A stretch of 17,203 nt of DNA, taken from contig FR895323.1 of assembly GCA_000434995.1 (NCBI GenBank), forward strand, positions 15,821 through 33,023, read 5' to 3'. The position numbers and the translations under genes were made by a program. Positions 8,895-15,041 of the stretch are shown in pieces. A model generated the notes under the pieces. It did no database searches. It was given only the letters and a program-made list of their open reading frames with translations, and had not been told where the DNA came from. This DNA is from Firmicutes bacterium CAG:341 (GTDB taxonomy: Bacteria > Bacillota > Clostridia > Oscillospirales > Acutalibacteraceae). Position 1 is the first letter of the stretch; every line of letters begins with the position of its first letter.

Positions 8895-9302
8895 ATGGCA
8901 AGGCCTAAAAAATCAAGAACGGTTTGTTTTGAACCGGATATAACGGAATTTATCAAAATTAAAAATAATAGGGAATTTGTTGAAATCACTGTTGATGAAT
9001 ATGAAACGCTCCGTTTGATTGATTATATGGGTCTTACTCAAATGGAATGTGCACTTCAAATGCAGGTTGCCCGCTCAACTATTGCATCAATTTATGAAAG
9101 TGCAAGGTATAAAATATCCGACTCGCTTGTTAACGGCAAGGCGATAAAAGTAAGCGGCGGGGACTATAATATTTGCCCTAATTCCAAAACCTGCTGTGGC
9201 AGGTGCGGCACTAATGTATGCGGCAGGTGCAACCACGGTGCCTGCGAAAAATGCACGGGCAAATTCCACCCGAAAGGAAAGGAATGTAATTTAATAAGTT
9301 AA
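8895..9302 (+). CDS. DUF134/UPF0251 family protein with Cys-rich tail (135 aa)
   Basis: AAGGAG at 8884-8889 precedes the ATG by 5 nt. The opening MARPKKSRTVCFEPDITEF, the central ITVDEYETLRLIDYMGLTQ and the VARSTIASIYESARYKISD helix-turn-helix, similar to sigma-70 region 4, identify the DUF134/UPF0251 family. These are small putative DNA-binding proteins without an established function. Residues 90-135 contain nine cysteines (94, 100, 101, 104, 109, 112, 117, 120, 131) plus H114 and H125, a strong candidate for zinc or iron-sulfur binding. It follows the TetR gene by 24 nt and ends at a shared bidirectional terminator. A regulator responding to metal or redox state is a reasonable inference but is not shown. 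Confidence 0.88.
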   Translation: MARPKKSRTVCFEPDITEFIKIKNNREFVEITVDEYETLRLIDYMGLTQMECALQMQVARSTIASIYESARYKISDSLVNGKAIKVSGGDYNICPNSKTCCGRCGTNVCGRCNHGACEKCTGKFHPKGKECNLIS

Positions 9303-9306
9303 ATTA

Positions 9307-9346
9307 AAAACGCATCTTTGTGCATTAAGCTTCAAAGATGCGTTTT
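9307..9346. terminator. Bidirectional terminator between DUF134 and DAHP synthase genes
   Basis: AAAACGCATCTTTG (9307-9320) pairs perfectly with CAAAGATGCGTTTT (9333-9346). A-rich and T-rich flanks on both sides suit termination of both converging genes, whose stops are at 9302 (plus) and 9359 (minus). Confidence 0.88.
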
Positions 9347-9358
9347 GTTTATTATTTA

Positions 9359-10399
9359 TTAGAGTTGTTCGGCAATTGTGAAAATCATATCTTTTGTTTT
9401 ATCCCAGCCAAGGCAAGGGTCGGTAATGGATTTGCCGTATACGCCGTCTTCAACTTTTTGGCTTCCGTCTTCAATATATGACTCAACCATAAAGCCTTTA
9501 ACCATATTTTTAATATCGTCGCTGTGGCGCATTGAATGCAGAACTTCGTTAGCAATTCTAACCTGCTCAAGATACTTCTTGCCTGAATTTGAATGGTTGG
9601 TATCTACTATAACAGCAGGGTTTTTGTAATTTCCGGTGCAGTATGCATCGTGAAGTTTTCTTAAATCTTCATAATGGTAGTTTGCGTGGTTGTTACCGTG
9701 CTTGCTTACGCTTCCGCGAAGAATTGCATGTGCAAGTTCATTGCCCTTTGATTCAACCTCCCATCCTCTGTAAAGGAATGTGTGGTCGCCCTGTGCTGCT
9801 TTGATTGAGTTGAGCATAATTGAAAGGTCGCCGCTTGTTGGGTTTTTCATACCTACCGGAATATCAAGCCCGGATGATACAAGCCTATGCTCTTGGTTTT
9901 CAACGCTTCTTGCACCCACTGCAACATATGAAAGAAGGTCTGAAAGGTATCTGTGATTTTCAGGGTAAAGCATTTCATCCGCACAAGTTAAACCTGTTTG
10001 CTCAATCGCATCTTTATGAAGTGAGCGAATTGCTTTAATTCCTTCGAGCATATCAGGCTTTTTATCAGGGTCAGGCTGGTGGAGCATACCCTTATATCCT
10101 GCACCTGTTGTTCTCGGTTTGCCTGTATAAATTCTCGGTATAATTAAAATTTTATCTTCAACTTCCTTTTGCACATCTGCAAGGCGGTGAATGTAATCAA
10201 GTACAGCATCGTGCCTGTCAGCTGAGCAAGGGCCTATAATAAGTAAAAATTTATCGCTTTCACCCTTAAATATTTTGGCTATTTCTATATCTCTTTTTGT
10301 TTTAATTTCTTCTGCCTCTTTTGAAAGCGGCATTTCTTTTTTTATTTCCTGCGGCACAGGAAGCTTTCTTTTAAAATTTGTGTTGGTCATATTATCCAT
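9359..10399 (-). CDS. 3-deoxy-7-phosphoheptulonate (DAHP) synthase, class I (346 aa)
   Basis: This enzyme condenses phosphoenolpyruvate with erythrose-4-phosphate, the first step of the shikimate pathway to Phe, Tyr and Trp. The start MDNMTNTN is chosen because GGAGGG (plus-strand 10407-10412) sits 7 nt upstream, and because the 346-aa length matches E. coli AroF/G/H (348-356 aa). Upstream in-frame starts would add 24 residues of no family character. Family motifs are intact: IGPCSA, GKPRTTGAGYKG, GARSVENQEHR, FMVESYIEDGSQ and GKSITDPCLGW. The metal ligands expected from E. coli AroG (Cys61, His268, Glu302, Asp326) correspond to C58, H269, E306 and D327. The stretch MKNPTSGD replaces the KNGTDGT of enteric enzymes, a variant I associate with clostridial homologues. 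Which aromatic amino acid inhibits it cannot be told. It is monocistronic, with a striking leader (10468-10505). Confidence 0.94.
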   Translation of the reverse strand: MDNMTNTNFKRKLPVPQEIKKEMPLSKEAEEIKTKRDIEIAKIFKGESDKFLLIIGPCSADRHDAVLDYIHRLADVQKEVEDKILIIPRIYTGKPRTTGAGYKGMLHQPDPDKKPDMLEGIKAIRSLHKDAIEQTGLTCADEMLYPENHRYLSDLLSYVAVGARSVENQEHRLVSSGLDIPVGMKNPTSGDLSIMLNSIKAAQGDHTFLYRGWEVESKGNELAHAILRGSVSKHGNNHANYHYEDLRKLHDAYCTGNYKNPAVIVDTNHSNSGKKYLEQVRIANEVLHSMRHSDDIKNMVKGFMVESYIEDGSQKVEDGVYGKSITDPCLGWDKTKDMIFTIAEQL

Positions 10400-10467
10400 A
10401 GTTTTACCCTCCATACTAACTATTATAATTGACTGCTGAAATTTGTCAATATTACAACTGCAATTTA

Positions 10468-10505
10468 GCACTTAAAAGCTTTAACACTTTTAAGTGCAAA
10501 AGTGT
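10468..10505 (-). promoter_or_regulatory. Overlapping inverted repeats in the DAHP synthase leader
   Basis: In plus-strand coordinates, GCACTTAAAAG (10468-10478) is a perfect complement of CTTTTAAGTGC (10487-10497), an 11-bp stem with an 8-nt loop. ACACTTTT (10484-10491) is a perfect complement of AAAAGTGT (10498-10505), an 8-bp stem with a 6-nt loop. They share bases 10487-10497, so only one can form at a time. Both lie just downstream of the predicted start near 10507. This could be an operator for a dimeric repressor or an RNA switch. No U-tract follows, so a simple terminator is not supported. Confidence 0.6.
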
Positions 10506-10513
10506 ATGTTCAA

Positions 10514-10542
10514 ATTATAACAAAAGAAAATCTTTTTGTCAA
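10514..10542 (-). promoter_or_regulatory. Consensus sigma-A promoter of the DAHP synthase gene
   Basis: On the minus strand, a perfect TTGACA (10542-10537) and a perfect TATAAT (10519-10514) are separated by exactly 17 bp. The predicted start is about 10507, giving a leader of about 107 nt. A promoter this strong on an amino-acid biosynthesis gene suggests that control is by repression or by the leader. Confidence 0.85.
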
Positions 10543-10598
10543 CACCAAAATAAATCAATATTATCGTTATATAAATATTTTAATGTTTTTTGTTTTTC

Positions 10599-10627
10599 TT
10601 GATGTAAATGTACGCTTATGATATAAT
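10599..10627 (+). promoter_or_regulatory. Promoter of the GNAT acetyltransferase gene
   Basis: TTGATG (10599-10604) and a perfect TATAAT (10622-10627) are separated by 17 bp. The predicted start near 10634 leaves a leader of about 20 nt. It diverges from the DAHP synthase promoter, with about 57 bp between the two -35 elements. Confidence 0.65.
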
Positions 10628-10654
10628 AATTTAAAATAATTATATGGTGATAAT

Positions 10655-11206
10655 ATGTTAGAACTAAAGGATTTGAAAAATAATAAGCAGTATTATGAAA
10701 ATGCAAAAAAATTGTATAACACTGCATTTCCCCCTGCGGAAAGAATACCGTTTGCAATTCTTTACCGTAAAGCCAAGGGGAGCAATGTAACTTTCTTTGC
10801 TGTAACACAGGGTGATGAATTTAAAGGTTTAGTGTATACGGTGTGGTTTAATGATATTGTATTTATTTTTTACCTTGCTGTTTCACCTGATGCAAGGGGA
10901 AACGGTATCGGCTCAAAAATACTTTCACTTGTTAAAGATAAATTTCCTAATTGCCGCCTGGTGCTTAATATTGAAGCACTTGATGAAAATGCCGAAAATA
11001 ATGATGAACGCATAAAGCGAAGGGAATTTTATGTTAAAAACGGATTTTTCGGCGCAGGGTATAATGTAAGGGAATATAGCGTAATATATGAAAATATGTG
11101 CTATTCAAAGGATTTAATACCTGTAAGTAAAGATGAATATACTGCGCTTATTAAAGCATATCTCGGCAAAATTATGTATTATTTTTACAGTAAATTAAGT
11201 GAGTAG
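10655..11206 (+). CDS. GNAT-family N-acetyltransferase (183 aa)
   Basis: The acetyl-CoA binding motif A is clear: FYLAVSPDARGNGIGSKIL at ~72-90, with R81-G-N-G-I-G86 as the pyrophosphate loop at the end of the beta4 strand. The later segment RREFYVKNGFFGAGYNVREY (~126-147) matches the motif B region with its conserved Tyr and Gly. The family transfers an acetyl group from acetyl-CoA to an amine, but the substrate is not predictable. The ribosome site is modest (GGTGA at 10646-10650, 4 nt before the ATG). A lone gene with its own promoter; its stop is followed within 3 nt by the -35 box of the 5S rRNA unit, with no terminator between them, so read-through into the 5S gene is possible. Confidence 0.88.
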   Translation: MLELKDLKNNKQYYENAKKLYNTAFPPAERIPFAILYRKAKGSNVTFFAVTQGDEFKGLVYTVWFNDIVFIFYLAVSPDARGNGIGSKILSLVKDKFPNCRLVLNIEALDENAENNDERIKRREFYVKNGFFGAGYNVREYSVIYENMCYSKDLIPVSKDEYTALIKAYLGKIMYYFYSKLSE

Positions 11207-11208
11207 TG

Positions 11209-11237
11209 TTGACATTGGGTGCTCCTTGTGTTAATAT
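11209..11237 (+). promoter_or_regulatory. Promoter of the 5S rRNA gene
   Basis: A perfect TTGACA at 11209-11214 begins 3 nt after the upstream stop codon. TAATAT at 11232-11237 follows at 17 bp. The predicted start is about 11244, essentially the 5' end of the 5S sequence. Confidence 0.65.
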
Positions 11238-11246
11238 ACTGCTTGC

Positions 11247-11363
11247 AGTCGGTGTCGATTACTTTGAGGGTCCACCCGTTCCCATCCCGAACACGGTAGT
11301 TAAGCTCAAATGTGCCGAAAATACTTGGAGGGCAGCCTCCCGGGAAAATAGGTGATGCCGACA
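11247..11363 (+). rRNA. rrf: 5S ribosomal RNA, solitary copy
   Basis: The terminal helix I forms between GTCGGTGTC (11248-11256) and the GATGCCGAC end (to 11362). The conserved core CCCGTTCCCATCCCGAACACGG followed by AGTTAAGCTC is the bacterial 5S signature. GGAGGGC...GCCTCCC in the second arm gives the helix IV/V region. The length of about 117 nt is normal. It is not part of an rRNA operon: a GNAT gene precedes it and no 16S, 23S or tRNA is nearby. Ends may be off by one or two bases. Confidence 0.95.
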
Positions 11364-11368
11364 TTTTT

Positions 11369-11400
11369 AAACCGCTTACTTATGTAGGCGGTTTTATTTT
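11369..11400 (+). terminator. Rho-independent terminator of the 5S rRNA unit
   Basis: AAACCGCTTAC (11369-11379) pairs with GTAGGCGGTTT (11384-11394), including one T:G pair, around a 4-nt TTAT loop. TTTATTTTT-rich sequence follows. Confidence 0.88.
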
Positions 11401-11477
11401 TGTAAGTTACCGTAGGGGCGAACATTTTTCACCTAAAATTCACAAAGAAAAAGGAAGTTGAGAAATCAACTTCATTT

Positions 11478-11517
11478 CAGCGTGTAGAAAAAGCCAAATT
11501 ATAATTTCTACACGCTG
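11478..11517. repeat. Perfect 13-bp inverted repeat
   Basis: CAGCGTGTAGAAA (11478-11490) and TTTCTACACGCTG (11505-11517) are exact complements with a 14-nt spacer. No T-run follows on either strand, so it is not a plain terminator. It may be an RNA hairpin, a protein site, or part of a small mobile repeat. Confidence 0.75.
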
Positions 11518-11606
11518 GTAGACTTTGAGAAAGAGAGATAAATTTTGTATTTTGCGAGTGGGAGCTGTACGATGGTACTGCCCCCGAGCAAAAGACGAAA
11601 AGCGCC

Positions 11607-11641
11607 AAAAATAGCTTGGACTCGATGTCCAAGCTATTTTT
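11607..11641. terminator. 15-bp bidirectional hairpin, possible terminator of the fucose operon
   Basis: AAAAATAGCTTGGAC (11607-11621) and GTCCAAGCTATTTTT (11627-11641) pair perfectly around a 5-nt loop. Each strand ends the stem in T5. On the minus strand it is the first hairpin with a T-run after fucI, about 180 nt beyond its stop, so it may end the fucose transcript; on the plus strand it could also act. Confidence 0.5.
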
Positions 11642-11746
11642 CAATCCCTCCGAGTGCAACAAGTTGCACCCACCTCCCTTTGCAAGGGAGGCAAAAAGGT
11701 TTATTTATTTTATTCGGCGCGCTTTAGCCACTTTATCGACAGTCTG

Positions 11747-11775
11747 AAGCCACTTCAAAAGAAGTGGCTTTTTTT
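11747..11775 (+). terminator. Rightward Rho-independent terminator with no gene in front
   Basis: AAGCCACTTC (11747-11756), an AAAA loop and GAAGTGGCTT (11761-11770) form a perfect 10-bp stem followed by an unbroken T-run to 11775. The T-run is on the plus strand only, so it suits rightward transcripts, not fucI. The nearest plus-strand gene, the 5S rRNA, already has its own terminator about 350 nt earlier. Confidence 0.75.
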
Positions 11776-11823
11776 ATGTAAATAAATTATTAACACCTAT
11801 TGACATTAAAAGAATATGTATGA

Positions 11824-13608
11824 TTATTTATAAAGCGGGCCATAGGTTTTGCAAGCTGAATAATCGGCTGCCTGAATATTATCAGTGCCAAATGAAGCCC
11901 AGCAATGCGGACGGAAGATTTTGCCCTCGTCTACATTGTGCATATTTACAGGAATGCGGAGCATTGATGCAAGTGTGATAAGCTCGCTTCCCACATGCCC
12001 GTAAACAGTAACACCATGGTTTGCGCCCCAATTTGCCATAACGCTGTATACATCTTTAAATGCGCCTTTGCCGGTAAGCTTCGGTGCAAACCAAGTAGTA
12101 GGCCATGATGGGTCTGTGCGCTTATCAAGTGTGGCATGAATATCATCCGGCAAATCAACTGTATATCCCTCAGCAAGCTGAAGAACAGGGCCGATACCCT
12201 CAACAATATTTACACGAAGCATTGTAACAGGCATTTCAGCTTTGCAGCGGAAGTGAGATGAAAATCCGCCGCCGCGGAAATATTCATAATTTGCTCTGCA
12301 CCAGTCTGTTGCATTAAGGCAGGCTTTAATATCGTCGTTTGTCATTTCCCAGAACGGTTTCATACAGCCTTTGCCCTGCGCGTTTTTAGATGCGCCTGAA
12401 CCGTCAAGTGCGGTTGCACCTGAATTGATAAGGTGAATAAATCCGTCTTTCGCAATGCCTTCAGGCCTTTTGCCTGTAACTCTTTCGCAGGCGTCAGGAC
12501 TCCAGTAAGTACGAACATCGTGGAAACAAGGTGCTGTGTCAGATACAAGTAAGCCGAGCATCATTGAAACACCGTTTAAAGTGTCATTTTCCGTTGCAAA
12601 CGGAGTAGGCATTTTTTTACCGTTCCAGTCAAATGAAGATGCCATTATAGATTCTGTAAAGTCAGCATTCGGAAGCCAGTCAGTCCAGTTCCTTTGACCT
12701 TGGAAACCGGCGGCAACAGCGTTTTTGCCAAGTGCTTCTTCGTGCCAGCCCATTTCATCAAGCTTCTTGTTGCCGAAAAGAATATCACGCACGATAAGTG
12801 TCATTTTAGTGATGAATTCCCAATCTTTATCAGGGTCAACAACTTTTGATTTTGTAATAACTTCAGGTAAATCTTTGCCTGCGTTTACATCAAATCCCTC
12901 TTTGCAATTTTCTTTAATCCATGCATATGCTTTGTCATATTCATCGTGGTCATAAATGCCGAGGGTAATTCTTCTGCAAATTTCTGTCATATCCACCCAT
13001 TCAGGACGAATTCCGAGATATTTCTGGAAAAATGAAGCGTTGCAGTAAGCACCGGCAATACCCATTGTTACTCCGCCGATATTTACATATGATTTATCTT
13101 TCATCCAGCCTACCGAAACAGCACATTTTGCAAAGCGGATAATTTTTTCTGCTACATCGGCAGGAATTGTGCTGTCGTCTTTATCCTGCACATCGTGGCC
13201 GTAAATTGAAAATGCGGGCATACCCTTTTGCGCATATGCAGCCATAACAGCGGCAAGGTATACTGCGCCCGGGCGTTCAGTTGCGTTAAGCCCCCAAACA
13301 GCCTTAATGGTTTTTGGGTTCATATCGTATGTTTCCATACCGTAGCACCAGCAAGGTGTTACAGAAAGTGTTGCAACAACATTTTCACTTGAAAACTGCT
13401 CTTCGCACTTTGCAGCTTCTGCGCCGCCACCGATTGTGGTATCACTTACCACACACATAACCGGTGTACCGTCAGGATAGCTAACATTTTCGCTGATAAG
13501 CTTTGCCGCAGCGTTTGCCATACCCATAGTTTGTTCTTCAAGGCTTTCACGAACTCCGCCCCATCTTCCGTCAATTACAGGGCGAATACCGATTTTTGGA
13601 TACCTCAT
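11824..13608 (-). CDS. fucI: L-fucose isomerase (594 aa)
   Basis: Interconverts L-fucose and L-fuculose in the cytoplasm with Mn2+. Length is close to E. coli FucI (591 aa). The start MRYPKIGIRPVIDGRWGGVR is the family N-terminus, and AAAGGAG (plus-strand 13617-13623) lies 8 nt upstream. The metal and catalytic residues known for E. coli (Glu337, Asp361, His528) align at a constant offset of 3: E340 in FATENDTLNG, D364 in CFHDVRTYW, H531 in NWGANHGVTVYGHVG. The protein is full length and intact. It is the last gene of the fuc operon, 20 nt after the kinase gene. Family members can also act on D-arabinose; the neighbours argue for L-fucose as the true substrate. Confidence 0.97.
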   Translation of the reverse strand: MRYPKIGIRPVIDGRWGGVRESLEEQTMGMANAAAKLISENVSYPDGTPVMCVVSDTTIGGGAEAAKCEEQFSSENVVATLSVTPCWCYGMETYDMNPKTIKAVWGLNATERPGAVYLAAVMAAYAQKGMPAFSIYGHDVQDKDDSTIPADVAEKIIRFAKCAVSVGWMKDKSYVNIGGVTMGIAGAYCNASFFQKYLGIRPEWVDMTEICRRITLGIYDHDEYDKAYAWIKENCKEGFDVNAGKDLPEVITKSKVVDPDKDWEFITKMTLIVRDILFGNKKLDEMGWHEEALGKNAVAAGFQGQRNWTDWLPNADFTESIMASSFDWNGKKMPTPFATENDTLNGVSMMLGLLVSDTAPCFHDVRTYWSPDACERVTGKRPEGIAKDGFIHLINSGATALDGSGASKNAQGKGCMKPFWEMTNDDIKACLNATDWCRANYEYFRGGGFSSHFRCKAEMPVTMLRVNIVEGIGPVLQLAEGYTVDLPDDIHATLDKRTDPSWPTTWFAPKLTGKGAFKDVYSVMANWGANHGVTVYGHVGSELITLASMLRIPVNMHNVDEGKIFRPHCWASFGTDNIQAADYSACKTYGPLYK

Positions 13609-13628
13609 AAATTTTACTCCTTTATATT

Positions 13629-15041
13629 TTATTTGTTTAATATTTTTATAAATTTATCGTAATTTTTATCAAAATCACTTGCGTTTTCACTTTTATAAGC
13701 AGTTAGCTTTTCGCTTGATTTGATGATTTGCCTGCCTGTGTTTACATCTTCTATATCACCGAGTGCGATAAGCTGTAAAATAATGTTTCCGAGTGCGGTC
13801 GCTTCCGTCGGCCCGGCAATAACATCAATGTTCAAACTGTCTGCTGTCATTTGGCATAAGAAATTATCTTTCGTACCGCCGCCTAAAAGGTGGAGTACAT
13901 CAAATTTTTTGCCTGTGTTTTCTTCAATTTGCTTTATTGCAAATCTGTATTTCATAGCAAGGCTTTCATAAATGCACCTAATCATCGCACCGTCGCTTTC
14001 AGGTTTGCCTTGCCCGGTTTTTTCACAATATGTGCAAATTTTTTCCGGCATATTTTTCGGCGTTGCAAAGCTTTCATCATCAGGGTCTATAAAATATTCA
14101 AATGCTTTTGCATCCCTTGCAAGCATTTCCATATCGTTGTAAGAATATTTCTTGCCCTCATCTGCAAAGTTGCGCCTGATTTCCTGAATAAGCCATAAGC
14201 CGCTGATATTTTTAAGATAGTTTATCTTTTTGTTTGCGCCAAGCTCGTTTGAAAGCTCATCTTTCATACTTTTTTCGCTTAAAATCGGTTTATCGTTTTC
14301 ACATCCGATAAGCGACCAAGTTCCGCAAGATAAAAATGCGGAGGTTTCATTTTCTGCCGCCGGCATAGCGCATACGGCGCATTGCGTATCATGCCCTGCA
14401 ACTTTGATTACTTTTATACCCTTATATTCGCCTGCAATTGTGGCGCTTTTAACTATCGGCGGAAGTATTTTTTTATCCTTTTCGGTGATTTCAAATACTT
14501 TTTCCTGCCATTTTATGTTTTCAAGGTCAAGCATTTGCGAGGTTGATGCAATGGTCTGCTCCGCAGTTTTGGCACCGCATAAAAAATAAGCAAAAAGGTC
14601 AGGCATAAATAAAAATGTATCTGCATTTTTTGCTTTTTCAACACAAAGCTGAAAAAGTGTGTTAATAGGCATTATTTGGTTGCCTGTAAGGCGATAAAGT
14701 TCTTTATCAGAAAGTTTATCGAATACTTTTTTTACTGCGTTTTTTGTTCTCTCATCACGGTAGCAAACGGGCAGAGAAATCAGTTTTCCGTCACCGTCAA
14801 GCATTCCGTAATCAACACCCCAGGTGTCAAAAGCCAAGGAATCAACATTTTCGCACATATCAATTGCTTTTTTTACTTCACCTAAAAGGTATTCAAAATC
14901 CCAGCATAAAAGTCCGTCTTTTTCAACAAGGCTGTTGTCAAAACGGTGAACTTCGTTATAGCTTAACCTTCCGTTTTCATATTCGGCAAGTATTGCCCTG
15001 CCTGTTGATGCCCCAAAGTCGAATGCTAATACTCGGCTCAT
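13629..15041 (-). CDS. FGGY sugar kinase, RhaB (rhamnulokinase) type, probable L-fuculokinase (470 aa)
   Basis: Expected to phosphorylate L-fuculose to L-fuculose-1-phosphate with ATP. FGGY features are present: the phosphate loop FDFGASTGRAI (~7-17), the substrate region FDTWGVDYGMLD (71-82), YRDERT (94-99), the putative catalytic D218 in VAGHDTQCAV, and the nucleotide motif LHLLGGGTKDN (383-393). The FGAS.GR and DTWGVDYG text is that of rhamnulokinase (E. coli RhaB, 489 aa) rather than E. coli FucK. The setting between fucU and fucI points to fuculose as the physiological substrate; activity on both sugars is possible, so fucK is not assigned on sequence alone. Its ATG overlaps the fucU stop as ATGA, with AAGGAG inside the fucU coding region 10 nt upstream, indicating coupled translation. 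Confidence 0.92.
   Translation of the reverse strand: MSRVLAFDFGASTGRAILAEYENGRLSYNEVHRFDNSLVEKDGLLCWDFEYLLGEVKKAIDMCENVDSLAFDTWGVDYGMLDGDGKLISLPVCYRDERTKNAVKKVFDKLSDKELYRLTGNQIMPINTLFQLCVEKAKNADTFLFMPDLFAYFLCGAKTAEQTIASTSQMLDLENIKWQEKVFEITEKDKKILPPIVKSATIAGEYKGIKVIKVAGHDTQCAVCAMPAAENETSAFLSCGTWSLIGCENDKPILSEKSMKDELSNELGANKKINYLKNISGLWLIQEIRRNFADEGKKYSYNDMEMLARDAKAFEYFIDPDDESFATPKNMPEKICTYCEKTGQGKPESDGAMIRCIYESLAMKYRFAIKQIEENTGKKFDVLHLLGGGTKDNFLCQMTADSLNIDVIAGPTEATALGNIILQLIALGDIEDVNTGRQIIKSSEKLTAYKSENASDFDKNYDKFIKILNK

Larger units (their letters stand above)
11454..11691. repeat. Cluster of six hairpin-forming inverted repeats in a gene-free region
   Basis: The stretch from about 11401 to 11823 has no credible gene. 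It holds, in order: GAAGTTGA/TCAACTTC with a GAAA loop (11454-11473); a 13-bp repeat (11478-11517); a large imperfect palindrome (11550-11593) with GTAC-GATG-GTAC at its centre; a 15-bp stem (11607-11641); GTGCAAC-AA-GTTGCAC (11654-11669); and CCTCCCTT-TGC-AAGGGAGG (11673-11691). I associate the CCTCCCTT...AAGGGAGG plus CAATCCCTCCGAG style of sequence with dispersed noncoding repeats in gut Clostridia; that is memory, not a search. No target-site duplication or transposase is visible. Confidence 0.7.

Noticed and set aside
8334..9302. Phage or defence island for the TetR/DUF134 pair
   Set aside because: No integrase, nuclease, methylase or toxin-antitoxin motifs nearby, and composition matches the neighbours.
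10400..10471. Longer DAHP synthase start, or a short leader peptide in this frame
   Set aside because: It opens with GTG inside the inverted repeat, has no ribosome site, and no aromatic-rich run. GGAGGG directly supports the start at 10399.
11454..11691. CRISPR array
   Set aside because: The inverted repeats differ from each other and are not regularly spaced; there are no identical direct repeats or cas genes.
11477..11727. Short reading frames on both strands in the hairpin-rich gap
   Set aside because: They consist mostly of translated palindromes, lack ribosome sites and resemble no family.
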